64,000 bases of DNA, taken from contig OX422207.1 in the NCBI GenBank assembly GCA_949130495.1, forward strand, positions 835,424,073 through 835,488,072. The letters run 5' to 3'. This DNA comes from Sambucus nigra. Taxonomy: Eukaryota; Streptophyta; Magnoliopsida; Dipsacales; Adoxaceae. The position numbers were made by a program, and so were the translations under genes. Position 1 is the stretch's first letter. Each line of letters opens with the position of its first letter. Under the pieces are notes generated by a model. The model was not told the origin of the DNA. It worked only from the letters and a program-made list of their open reading frames with translations, and did not search any database. Below, piece after piece: positions 34,485-45,677 of the stretch.

Positions 34485-35470
34485 AATATAGAGAATCAGA
34501 AGGAGGCGACCATCCATTTGGTTAGATTGTAAAAAAGAATGACGATGCTATGAGGAAAAAAATTATTCCCAATATGAAATGGGAGCATCTCAAAGACGAT
34601 TAAATTCTTAATAATAGACATCAAATCACCATACAACTCAATCTTAGGGAGATAATGGATTCATGCATAAAACGTAATATCACTATCCTATCATCAGAAC
34701 CTTAGATGCATTATCGATTGCGGGCAGTGGAGATATATAAAAATCAATCTTCTGCTCGATAATGCTTTATCACAACTAGTAGACCTTAGAAGCAGAATAA
34801 GAAAGAAAAAATGAAAAATATGGAAGGCTATGCTCCCTCAAAATATTAAACTAATAATGGGAGATTGGGTAGAGGAACCAAGGGTGCCCCCATTAATAGT
34901 GTTATGGAACCATTACAAGAAGTTTACGACTGGTAGCGCGATTGCTGATTATGAAAAAGAGGAATTAATGTCCTTCAACAAAGATAACTATAACGTATTC
35001 GCCTTGAAATCGTATGATATCTTTATAATTGATCCCAAAGTGATGGTTCATAAACTTCATATGGACTCGGTATTCCTTTCGATCACACAAAAGTTAAGGC
35101 GAACGTCCTTTGAAAAGGCAAAAGCAATGGAAAAGGAAGTTAGAAAACTTCTATAGGAAAGATATATTAAAAACATTCAATTCTCCAAGTGATTTTCAAG
35201 CATGGTTCTAGTTAAAAATAACAATAGGAAGTGGAGAGTCTACATAGACTTCATCGATCTAAATAAATAGTGCTTGAAGGATAGCTTTACTTTACTGAAG
35301 CTTGACCATCTGATCGACGCCATAAGTAGCCATGAGAGAATGAGATTTTTGGATGCTTATTCTAGCTATCATCATATTCCCCTATTCGTGCCCGACCAAG
35401 GAAATAGGTCTTTCATTATGACACTTGCCCGTTACTATTACATAGTACTGCCATTTTGACTAAAAAATTA
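34485..35470 (+). pseudogene. G1 reverse transcriptase, first part
   Basis: The plus-strand frame from 34830 reads FIIDPKVMVHKLHMDSVFLS (family I-D-P-x-V-x-x-H-x-L) and continues to KAMEKEVRKLL. After a stop it reads WRVYIDFIDLNK and DHLIDAISSHERMRFLDAYS, then RYYYIVLPF. The next codons are TGA CTA AAA AAT, giving F-stop-L-K-N where F-G-L-K-N is expected. It is interrupted there by a small insertion. This is the continuation of the element whose gag and protease lie at 2790-4431. Confidence 0.8.
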
Positions 35471-36262
35471 GACCGAATTAATATTGATCTTATAAAATTC
35501 ATGATCAAGATCAGATCGAACTATCGGTCTCGATCTATTCGGTTTGATGCCAGTTAGGGTTCAGTCTCGATCCTATTGGGTCTAAGGCACAATGTAAGAA
35601 AAAAATTGCATTTCTAATAGAGGAAAAAGTATATTTTTTAATGGAGAAAAAAAACATTTTATTAAAAACAAAAATATGTTTAATAGCCACACCATCACAA
35701 CCCAAATAACACTTCTCAACTAAATTTTTTTGAAATAGAACTGAAATTAAATATGCCATGGATACTCAACTTAGCTTCAGAATTTAAATTCCAACCATTC
35801 CAAACACCACCCCTCGACTTAGGTTCAGATTTGAAAAGGAAGGAAGGATATGACGAACATTCTCTTGGAGATTTCCAAGAATGAAATTATTGAACTGAGG
35901 CTAACTAAAAAATATGTCAAGGCTTTAATGATGTGGTTCTTATGGGTAGATAATGTGGTATTTTGTTTTGTTAAAGTTAAAAAAAAGAAGAAGCCCATGT
36001 CTCAATGTGGAGTATCAATGTGTTTATTTTTTGTGTATAATTACTAATTTTAGTAAATTAAAAAAATAAATATTTTTTCAAAATCTGATAAAAGGGGCTC
36101 GGTCTAGTCCAGACCCTTTTTTTAAGATCCAAGATCGAGACCGGACCAAATAAAGTGGTCCTTCACATATTAAGATCGAATGAAAAAACATTCGCAAAAG
36201 TGGGTCCAATCTGGTTCATTTTTTCGATCTGTTTAATCCATTTGGGTTCGTGCACACCCTTA
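35471..36262. mobile_element. MITE-like insertion in G1 reverse transcriptase
   Basis: About 790 AT-rich bases lie between the F-x-L-K-N and M-E-V-Y-I-N-D-M motifs of reverse transcriptase. The right end is GTGCACACCCTTA at 36250-36262, so its inverse begins TAAGGGTGTGCAC, close to the TAGGGGTGTTC end of the MITE at 26964-27512. Subterminal GGTCTCGATC and GATCGAGACC motifs occur on both sides. The left terminus is not clean, and about 20 codons of reverse transcriptase are missing, so a deletion accompanied or followed insertion. Confidence 0.55.
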
Positions 36263-37510
36263 CATGGAGGTGTACATAAATGATATGCTTGTGAAAAGAA
36301 AATAGAAAGGTGAACTCTTTTTAGATCTAGCAAAAACGTTTGAGGTCCTCCGATACTACACGATGAAGCTCAACGCATCTAAATGGTCATTTAGGGTTCA
36401 GTCTGGAAAATTATTGGGTTACTTTGTTAGACAAACAGAGACCAAGGCAAAACCTGAGTAAATTAAATACATTGGAACCATTTAGCCACCTAAGATCATC
36501 AGAGATGCCAAAATCTAGTTGAAGTTCTTACAGACTTTAATAACTTCGTCTTTAAGTCTTTTGACATATATCAATTTTTATTTCAGCTATTAATAAAGGA
36601 GAAGAAGAGAGTCGAGAATAATGAGTGCTCAAAGGCACTATAAGAAATTAATCTCCACCTCAATCGAACTCCTCTTCTCATAGTTCCAAGATCGGTGGAT
36701 CCAATCTACCTGTATTTTTTGTATCTGAACATGTAATTAGTTTGCTCTTAGCTTCAAGAAGGAAGTTAATTGGGCCCTGATCTACTATGTTAGTAAAATA
36801 TTGCTGGATGTTGAAATGCATTATCTCTAGCTAAAAAAATTAGTATATTCACTGGTAATAGCCTCGCATAAGTTGAAGCATTATACTTTGAGGTGCACTC
36901 CATAATAGTTATCACTACCTTTCTATTAATGGAAATTGTCAAATAGGCTAACCTCTTTGGAAGGATGCCAAAGTTGTAGGTCAGCCCAAAAATACAATTA
37001 AAGGACATATTTTGGTGGATTTCATCATTGAGTTCACTAGGGAGAATCAACCTGAAAAGGGATTTGAGCCTGACAATCAAGCAACTATATGGGAGCCCAA
37101 CCAACATAATAGGTGGACCCTCTATCTGGATGGAGCATCAAACACCAAGGGGGTTAGATTATGGATAGTACTAGTGAGCTCGAATCAGATTTTCCTCTAG
37201 CTAGGAATATAAGTTGGATTTAAGGCATCGAATAACGCAGCAAAGTATGAGGATCTCATTAGAGGATTACATAAAGCTTTGTCTTTTGGAACCATTCACC
37301 TTGATCTATTTTGACACTCTTAGCTGGTATCTAATCAAATATCATGGTATTACAATAACAGAGATGAACCCATTCCATTATATCTTTAGATAACTCAGGA
37401 TTTGGTTTTTGTATTGAAACATATTCAAATATAGTAATTACCTAGGGGGGATAATTTCCACACGGATGTCTTAGCCACACTAGCTTCAACTGTCAAATCT
37501 GATCTCAAAA
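36263..37510 (+). pseudogene. G1 reverse transcriptase end and RNase H
   Basis: The frame reads MEVYINDMLVKRK, where Y-I-N-D replaces Y-V-D-D, then LRYYTMKLNASKWSFRV and GKLLGYFV. Decayed connection sequence follows. From 37012 it reads DFIIEFTRENQPEKGFEPD, then WTLYLDGASNTKGVRLWIVL (RNase H first Asp) and GFKASNNAAKYEDLIRGLHK (the N-N-x-A-x-Y-E motif). Near 37460 it reads HTDVLATLASTV, matching the A-D-x-L-A-x-L-A end. Many stops are present. Confidence 0.75.
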
Positions 37511-37519
37511 GGGTTAAAG

Positions 37520-38205
37520 AGGTGGTTTAGTTGGAATAATTGAGAATACATAGGAAACAAAATGCCGACCAAATACTCATTGTTTAAAAATCTCCTAGCT
37601 AGATGGACCCCATAATCAGGTACCTACAGGATGATGTACTACCCACTAACAAGAAGGAGGCCCAATAGATTAGGGTAAAAGTTTTTCGATTATACTTATC
37701 TCCTAAAGGAAAGATATATAGGAGGTCTTTTACTGGGACATACTTGTAATGTGGGTACCCTAATGATGTTGACCAGGGCCTGTATAAGTAACACGAAGGA
37801 ATTTACAGAAGTCAGGCTAGTGGAAGATCTCTAGCATTTAGGGAAACAAAGGATGGATATTGTTGTCCTTATAAGAAGAATGATATTTTCTCCTATGCAA
37901 AGAAATGCAAGAAGTGTCGATTTTTCTCTCTCACCAATACTTCATTAACTAAATATCTACCTCAAGACTTTGATCAACCCATGGAAATTCGATCAATGTT
38001 GGTTAAATATTGTAGAACCACTGCCCATATCAGCTAAAAAAATAAGTATCTCATAGTCGTCAAGAACTACTTCAAAAAATGGCTTGAGGTGGAACTTTTG
38101 GCGTACATAAGAGAGCTCAACATGATTAGATTCTTCTAAAATAATGTCATAACTTGTTTTGGGGTACTAAGAATGATTATCTCTAGTTTAGGATAGGTAT
38201 ATTAG
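37520..38205 (+). pseudogene. G1 integrase remnant
   Basis: Frames read SPSxMDPIIRYLQDDVLPTN (with a stop at x), KVFRLYLSPKGKIYRRSF, then YAKKCKKCRFFSLTNTSLTK with the CxxC half of the zinc finger. YLIVVKNYFKKWLEVELLAY then matches the first core strand (family Y-x-x-V-x-x-D-Y-F-T-K-W-x-E). The copy stops near 38205, where an unrelated minus-strand element begins. The second catalytic Asp and the Glu are not present. Confidence 0.7.
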
Positions 38206-38214
38206 CAGTCGTGA

Positions 38215-39262
38215 TCTGGGCGGACGGGTTCGACGATGTAGAATTTAGGCGAATCATGCAAATACTTGGCCCTAGTGTCTGCAGGATAAAGGATTCCTTA
38301 GAGTCACTTCCCTGGATGTTCTTAGTAATTTCCATGGTCTGTTCGATCAGAGGCTCCACTTTATGTTTCCAGTCTTCAAGCCAAGTATTTTTGTCTCAAA
38401 AGAATATCTCTAGCCCCAATTTCATCTTCTTGTCGACCATACTATGCTTTAGAGAATCCATAAAAAGGGAAGTATTCACCCTCTTTGATATATGTTCTGT
38501 TTAGAGAGTCCCTAAAAATAGTCTTTTCATCCTCTAGACTTCTCTACGATTGCAATCGACGAAGTGCTTTGAGTTCGGCTAATGAAGGTCGATTGCCCAA
38601 GCAACATGGGGAAGAGGCTTCTTTCAGGACTATGGGCTCAAGGATTCCTTGCTGGTATTTCCCTAGCCCTATTTCGATTATGAAGTGCATGTTTTTGAAC
38701 ATCTAAATTATATAGAGATTATCATGAGGGCTTTGCTCTGGATAAATTCGTTGTTTGAAGTTATCCCCTGTTGGGACAGGGAGCGGATCAATTTTGAAAC
38801 TGGAGAGGAGCATGTTATTGGTCCCATGCTAAATATGCAATAATGGATTGCTGGTGCTGGCCATATCTGAATTGTTTCCATCCCCCAGGATGGTGATAAC
38901 TTGGTCTTTAGCGAAATACTTTAGTTTTTGATAGAGAGAGAGAGGAGGAGGATACCCCTCAAATGCTATGAAGCCATGGGCGACCAAGGAGTAGATTGAA
39001 GTAGGAAGGTATATCGATGACTTGGAACTTAATCAAAGGGTTGATAGGGCTAACCCCTAGTGTAAGATTTATAAAACCCAACACTTCCCAATGGGTGTTG
39101 TCATAGGCATGCACAGCGATGGATATGGGAGTGAGATAACTGACTTTCAATCCTAGGCAGTTGAAGGTTCTGAGTGGATATAGATTAAGAATGTATTCGT
39201 TATCGATAAGTGATAGCGGGACTATCTTTCTCAAAACTTCAAAGGAGATGTTAAGGGCACGA
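38215..39262 (-). pseudogene. G3 minus-strand Ty3/gypsy protease and spacer remnant
   Basis: From 39262 the minus strand reads RALNISFEVLRKIVPLSLID, NEYILNLYPLRTFNCLGLK and ISIAVHAYDNTHWEVLGFIN, then FQVIDIPSYFNLLLGRPWLH. This is a clear gypsy protease: D-N-E-Y at the catalytic site in place of D-x-G-S, and the diagnostic F-Q-V-x-D-I ... L-L-G-R-P-W-x-H. Further down, QKLKYFAKDQVITILGD matches the usual linker. The rest to 38215 is decayed linker without reverse transcriptase. Its upstream part lies beyond an inserted LTR array, at 48718-50443. Confidence 0.75.
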
Positions 39263-39274
39263 TATCATAATTAT

Positions 39275-39997
39275 AGGGTTTAGCAGGTTTAGTGCTGAGC
39301 GAAGAGTCTTAGCTCATGGTTATGTGTGCGTTGTGAACGTAATGTTGGTGACAACATCATATTGAATGACGCTTTGTGCTTTAGGCATATTATTTAAACT
39401 GTGTGTATCATAAGTCATAAAATCATTTTCTATATTATATTTTAGGCCTATGGAGCCATATAAATTGATTTAAAAATCATTTTAAAACTTTAGTCCTGGT
39501 CTGGCCGATCTCAATCCCTGACAGAGCTGCATAGTAGTGTATTGGGAGGGTTCCTTGTTTGGATTTCGCTTGCGAGACCTCCACGACATGAAAGTAGCGA
39601 ATGTCGGGAATCGAGAAAGGTTAGATCTTCGGACATTTTCAAAATAATTATTTTATTTTATAATAATTTAAATGGATTAATTATTGGAAGTTAGCGTATC
39701 TTTATAGTGATATGGGGTTGGGATTAGTTCTTGGGTTAGTGCCTTAGTTATTTTAGGCATATAATTGTAATAGTGAGTGGAAGTTACGTTATAATTTAAG
39801 GCCCTTGGAGCCGGGTAATGATTGTGAAATTGAGCACGGTTAGAGGGTGTATGGGCGCCCTGGTTGTATATTGTTGTTATGAATTAACTATTAGGAAGTG
39901 AAGAGATAAGAGTAGTTATCTTGGGTGTAAGATGTGAGCTTTGTACGTAGATTTTTATTTAAATTTCAAGGACAAAATTTTTATAAGGAGGGGAGAA
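39275..39997 (+). mobile_element. 3' internal fragment of a large-LTR gypsy element
   Basis: These 723 bp align with 44950-45677, the last part of the internal region of the downstream unit, and end at the same purine-rich GGAGGGGAGAA directly before an LTR. They are the remains of an extra internal region upstream of LTR1. The left edge is truncated against G3. It has no coding capacity. Confidence 0.8.
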
Positions 39998-41363
39998 TGT
40001 CATACCCCGTAAAATTTGAAGGCTGAGAATTCAATTATTTTGGGGAGAAATAGAATTTTAAATTGGAAGAATTTAGATTTTTATTTTTCGAAGTCTCGAA
40101 TGATGAATTAGAGTGCACGGTTGATCCGGGAAGGCCCGAGATAGTCCAAATGACCGTATGAAGATAGTGTTTGGGTTCCGAAGTATTTGTACCTAGTTTA
40201 CGAGTCATTTTAAGTGTGTATTATCATTTAAGCTGGGTATTATTAGAATTGGGCTTATTAGGCTTACGAGACAAGTCAATCTCATTTGTGAGAAAAGAGA
40301 AAACCCTAGAAAGAGAGAGAGAGAGAGAGAAAAAGAAGAAGAAGAAGAGAACAAGCTTAGAGCTTTCGAGATTTTTGGCTCAAACGCACAGATTCAAGAA
40401 AGATTCAACCCCTACAACTTTAAGGCAAGTGATTAAACTTGCTAAATGATTGTGTGAGTGAGTTATTTAATAATATCTTTGGTGATTTAGTTGATTTTGA
40501 GTTTAAATGGTTAAACGCTAGAGTTTTGGATGAATTCTTGAATTTGATGAAAAATATATGTGGGTTTGTTCATATAAATGGTGGGGATAATATGTGTTGG
40601 GATTTGATGTAAGGATATGGATGGAATGAAGTGGGATTAGGGTTTTAAGGTCGTAGAGCAGATTTTTCAAGGTGTTGAAGGATGCTTTTGGGTATAAACT
40701 TCGTGGGTATATAAATCTGTATAGAACCGAACCGGTTAGTTTTTAGGAGGCACCAGATCAGTCCGGTCATTAAGGATCTTCTGCCAAATTTTAAGAACCG
40801 GACCGGTTCATTTTATAGGACCCCTGGTCCGGTCCAGTCACTATATTTTTCCAGTTCCTGTTTTAACCCCTTTTCAATTGGTTTATCACTTAGGGGACCT
40901 CTAAAATAATGTAGTATACATGTTTATAAGATAATATGGGGTTTCATATTTGGATATAATAGAGGAGCCATTTTGGGGGCTATAATAGAGGTATATATGA
41001 GTAAATTGTGTTGTTTTCGTTTATAAAATCCTCTAAGGAAATGAGGATTCTCTTGAGGTTAGTTTCGAGCTATTATGGAGGTATATTTGGGAGTTAAGCA
41101 CGTCGAATCCTTTCGTAAATTCTCCGAGTAGCAAGAATTTACTTAACGCTGAATATGGATTGAATGAGAGAGAAAAATAGCGTGTCCTTAGTGTTGCTAA
41201 AATTGAACGATTATTCATATATTAGATGTGATGGATTAGTAAGTTTCAAGAGAGGGATTGGATAATAAAAGGAATTGGGAAGGCATATTAGAGTGTGCTG
41301 GTTAGTATAATGAGAGTTATATACATATAGTTGGATTTGTTACTTTCTACATAAGAAAGTGAG

Positions 41364-41456
<93 letters not shown>

Positions 41457-43214
41457 ATATATATTTATGTATGTATATATATATTTATGTATGTATGTAT
41501 ATATATATATATATGTATGTATGTATATATATGTGGTGAACATATATACCTTGTGTGATGGTTTGTATATTTGATGTGATAGAAGGTGTATATATCTTGT
41601 GTGTATGATATATATTATGTGCTTCATACCCCTCTAATGCTATCAAGGGAAGTTGCGCAATGTGGGTGAATCTCCCTGGCTTGAGGAGCAGGGAGAGTAT
41701 AGTCCCGAGGTCATAACGTCCATTATGTATATTGTGTGACTCTTATTAGGGGTGAGACGTAGTGGGTATGCTTCGTTCTCATTTTCGGGGAGGAACTATG
41801 GCCGCTTCCCATACATTGTGATTTAGGTTTTTACCAAGTTTGGTGTGAGCTATTCTGACTATTGGTAACCCCGGGACATGTGAGCTATTCCCTGGAAGTT
41901 GATAGCATTTAGAGATTATTAGTATACATATTATGTGTGAATGTGTGTGTACTTATTGAGAATGATAAATCATGTACAATACGTGTGTGTAACTTTATAC
42001 AAGATTTATACATAGTGTGTGATATCTTAATATTATAACTAGAGAAAGTTATAAAGATGTGTATGATGTTTTGTTTTTGGTAGCACGAAAGTGGATGAAT
42101 ATACTCTTATGCCTATAGACCGGAAGAATTTGGGGGCGTACTTTGGACCGAGGGCCTAACAGATTTCCACGACCGACAATGTTAGGTGGTAGTGTATTTG
42201 GGGGGGGGGGGTCCATGTTTGGATTTCTCTTTGCGAGACGTCCCACACACGAAGCTTAGCATAACGTTGGGCGTGGGGAGATGTTTGGTCCTTAGTTCTT
42301 TGGTATAGATGAAATAGTGGGGGGTGTATTACTAGCATTAATGATGACGTGAGTTATCCTATGCTAATAACTTGTGAAGGTTAAAGATTAGAATCAATAT
42401 GTATATTTGAGTGATATTATTGTACAAATTTGGGTGTAAACTTAGGAGACGATAGAAGAAGTAGATAGATGGATATGTTAGAGACAGTGAGCTACATGAT
42501 TGAGGTTTAGGCGTAGATTTAAGAGTATTTATCCGTAGAATAAGTTCTGTAGCTTGGTTGAGGTTCTTATGCATACGTTAGGTGTGCACTATAAATGAGG
42601 GATGAGGTTGAGTCCCAAGAGAGTGCGACACCACTATAATTATGATATCGTGCATTTAGAATTATTATGCATTTTAACTCACTTGCTAAAATTATTTTCG
42701 AACCTTAGGCTCTGACCCGTTTATAGCTTTTCTCTTTCTATATATATGTATATTTTAGGTGTCCCTCCGCAAGGACGCCAATGATGCCTATTCTATCCAG
42801 GGTTCTTGGAGTTGTAGAAGATGCGGAATGTTACAGGATTTTGTTGTAGCCGTTTCCTATTCTTATAAATCTGGATTATGATCCATTTTGTATATCGATT
42901 ATGTGTACTTAGGGGTTGTATAGTTGTAGCTCCTTTATGATCTCATCTTAAATATTTTTATTGCTTGTTACCCGACAACATATTCTGGTATATCTTTTGT
43001 TATTTTCGCATTTATATTATCATGTTCTGCCTTCATTATATATGTTTGTTGGTTTAAAATTCCTTGTATGTGTTTTTAACCGTTTGTTTTATTGGGTGGT
43101 TAGTGATATTTATTAGTCTGTTCGACAGTAATGCTGAGAATGATCCACTTGAGATTCCTGTTTTATCTTGGTATAGGGCTGGCCACCCGTTATTAATTTA
43201 AGCGGGGTGCCACA
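39998..43214 (+). repeat. LTR1 of the large-LTR (Tekay-like) gypsy array
   Basis: It begins TGTCATACCCCG and ends GGGGTGCCACA, with inverted ends typical of Tekay/Del-type LTRs. It is 3,217 bp. It is closely similar to 45678-48717. It includes an AG/AAG tract at 40313-40350, a (TA)n plus ATGT microsatellite at 41368-41533, and a run of 10 G near 42201. It is preceded by one polypurine-ended internal piece and followed by a primer binding site, so it serves as 3' LTR of one unit and 5' LTR of the next. Confidence 0.88.
41368..41533. repeat. (TA)n and ATGT microsatellite inside LTR1
   Basis: About 77 bases of pure TA are followed by mixed ATGT/ATAT repeats. The matching place in LTR2 (about 47002-47023) holds only about ten TA units. 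The difference explains most of the length gap between the LTRs. Confidence 0.95.
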
Positions 43215-43216
43215 GG

Positions 43217-43228
43217 TGGTATCAGAGC
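43217..43228 (+). other. Primer binding site (initiator Met tRNA) after LTR1
   Basis: TGGTATCAGAGC follows LTR1 by two bases. It is complementary to the 3' end of initiator methionine tRNA and fixes the orientation of the unit as plus strand. Confidence 0.92.
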
Positions 43229-43395
43229 ATGAAGTTCTCGTGTCTTCGGATCTGTTTGGGTTTTCTACGTTCTTCCGTGAGCTTTCTCAACATTGAGCCC
43301 TATTATTAGGACTGTTGTGTTCATGTTGCGTATGCGATCTTCTGCGATGCGTAATTTCTTAAACTGTGTGCTAATAAAGTTTGTTCTCATTTCAA

Positions 43396-43920
43396 ATGTC
43401 GCCTAGAAAAGACTCTCATGCTAAGGAAAACATTGAGGCTGGGAATCTGGAACCCCATTTGCCTCAAGGGACGATGACTACAACCGATGTCGCTCATATT
43501 ATGGCTCAGGCAGTCCATGCAGCTATAACTGCTGCTTTATCTTATCGTCAGGATCATCATCCTCAGCTGACGGGGAGTATTAGGTCTAAAGATTCGGGTC
43601 AGTCTAGTAGGTTAGGAGGAAAGGGTACATGTGGAGCACAGTCGTCTCAACAGCATAGTAGACATCAGAGGAAGCAAGATTCTCGCCTGGAGAAGACAGT
43701 TAAGAGACAAAGTTAAGGAAACTTTAGGCAAAACTACCAAGGACAACAATAATACCCGAATATTCCACAAGACCAAGTAGGTTGGGGAAACTACCGGGGA
43801 GGCCAACAGGGCCATAAATCGGGAACATTTTTAGGGCGATGTTATCAGTGTAGGGAGGTGGGTCATAGGAAGGTAGACTGTCCACATTTGAATATGGCAC
43901 AGGAACCGAGGTTTTAACAA
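43396..43920 (+). pseudogene. Short gag with zinc knuckle in the large-LTR element
   Basis: ATG 43396 opens MSPRKDSHAKENIEAGNLEP and continues to a stop at 43714. In the same frame the text goes on through a Gln/Gly-rich stretch to CYQCREVGHRKVDCP at 43840-43884, a CCHC nucleic-acid-binding knuckle. It ends at further stops near 43917. The central capsid part usual for Tekay gag (several hundred residues) is missing, so this is an internally deleted gag. The start was chosen over the ATG at 43381 because MSPRK-type N-termini are usual for gag. Confidence 0.7.
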
Positions 43921-45677
43921 GCTCAGTAATCCCCTCCTCCACCTATTCTAGTTATCCCGCCTTCACAGGAACTGATGTTATATGAATAAGATTATCACGT
44001 CCAGACTATGACGTTATTGTGAGTGCCACAACCTCCAGTAGGTTATTCTGGTACGTTTCTTACCTCTGGATTTATGGGTTGGGTATTATTTGTTTCGTGA
44101 GTATTTCATTTACTTATAGATGTTTGTTTCACTTGTACGACGAATTGTTGAGTTAGTTGAATTAGATGGGCGGTTGGGTGTATAACCTTATTATATGTAG
44201 TATCTTTAGGTAGCGGGTCTCGTTGGAGTCCAGTGCGTGAGAGCCGGTATGTACTCTCGATATTTGCCTTATTTGTGAGAAGTCTACTTTCGAGAGTTAT
44301 GAAAGTAGGGTGGCTGCTTCCTACGTCTGGAGGATGGCGATGATGTGAAATTTGAAAATATCTATATATTCACCTTTGAGTAGAGGGTCTTTCTTGGCTA
44401 GGGAAATATTTATTCTGTGGGAAGATAGGCCATAGGAAGAGGGAATATCTTGAGAGAGGCAGAGGACAACTATTTGAAGAGGTTGTGGATGTACAGTCCC
44501 TTCAGCAATTTATGGGTGGGTTAAGACAAGAGAGCTTTGATCAGGGACCTATTGATGAAGCAAGGTAGTTAGATTATGGAGGTAATATATGAATTATTTT
44601 ACCTATGCGTATAGGGTCTTCTTTGATTGAATTTGAGAGTGTCACATATAAGACTGTTATCTCTAGAATTCGTGAGTGGTTGGCTGTTATAACCAGGTTG
44701 TGTGTATAGGATTACCTTGAGGAGGGTAAGGGTGGAACTTATATGGTATATTTTAGGAGAATAGATTGTTTTGAGATATGCCAGCATAGTTATGGTTTTT
44801 CGGAGTGCAATTGTCGTGTTGAGTAGTAACGGGAAAACCATCGTTGTGTTGTTTAGCTAGAGGTATGTAATTGCCAAGTCCGAATGGTGAACGTGTATAT
44901 CTTGTAGGGATATTTTGAGATGATGTAATCGGTTTTACTGATAAGATTCAGGGTTTAGCGGGTTTAGTGTTGAGCAAAGAGTCTTAGATCATGGTTATGT
45001 GAATGTTGTGAACGTAATGTTGGTGAGAACATCGTATTTAATGACGCCTTGTGCCTTAGGCATATTATTTAAATTGTGTGTATCATAAGTCATAAAATCA
45101 TTTTCCATATTATATGTTAGGCCTATGGAGCCATATAAATTGATTTACAAATCTTTTTAAAACTTTAGTCCTGGTTTAACCGATCTCAATCCCTGACAGA
45201 GCTGCATAGTAGTGTACTGGGAGGGTTCCTTGTTAGGATTTTTCTTGCGAGACCTCCACCGCATGAAAGTAGTGAATGTCGGGAATCGAGAAAGTTTAGA
45301 TCTTCGGACATTTTCAAAATAATTATTTTATTTTATTTTAGTATGATTTAAATGGATTAATTGTTGGAAGTTAGCGTATCCCTGTAGTGATATGGGATTG
45401 AGATTAGTTCTTAGGCCAGTGCCTTGGTTATTTCAGGCATATAATTGTAACGGTGAGTGGAAGTTACGTTATAATTTAAGGCTATAGGAACCGGGTAATG
45501 ATTGTGCAATTGAGCACGGTTATAGGGTGTATGGACGCCCTGGTTGTATATTGTTGTTATGAATTCACTATTGGGAAGTGAAGAGATATGAGTAGTTATC
45601 TTGGGTGTAAGATGTGAGCTTTGTACGTAGATATTTATTCAAATTCTGAGGACAAAATTTTTATATGGAGGGGAGAA
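43921..45677 (+). other. Internal region of the large-LTR element without pol
   Basis: No protease, reverse transcriptase, RNase H or integrase motif can be read here. The last 728 bp (44950-45677) are the element-specific 3' internal part, which ends in GGAGGGGAGAA, a plausible polypurine tract, just before LTR2. Because the internal region (about 2.5 kb) is shorter than one LTR, this unit is non-autonomous. Confidence 0.65.

Noticed and set aside
39257..39276. A 20-base inverted match between the left junction of the LTR array and LTR1 (42634-42653)
   Set aside because: Part of it is explained by the G3 protease reading (the R-A-L segment), and the other LTR has diverged there. A chance or microhomology match cannot be excluded.
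41340..41627. Frames of alternating Tyr and Ile on both strands
   Set aside because: They are translations of the TA microsatellite in LTR1. The same applies to the frame at 63491-63676.
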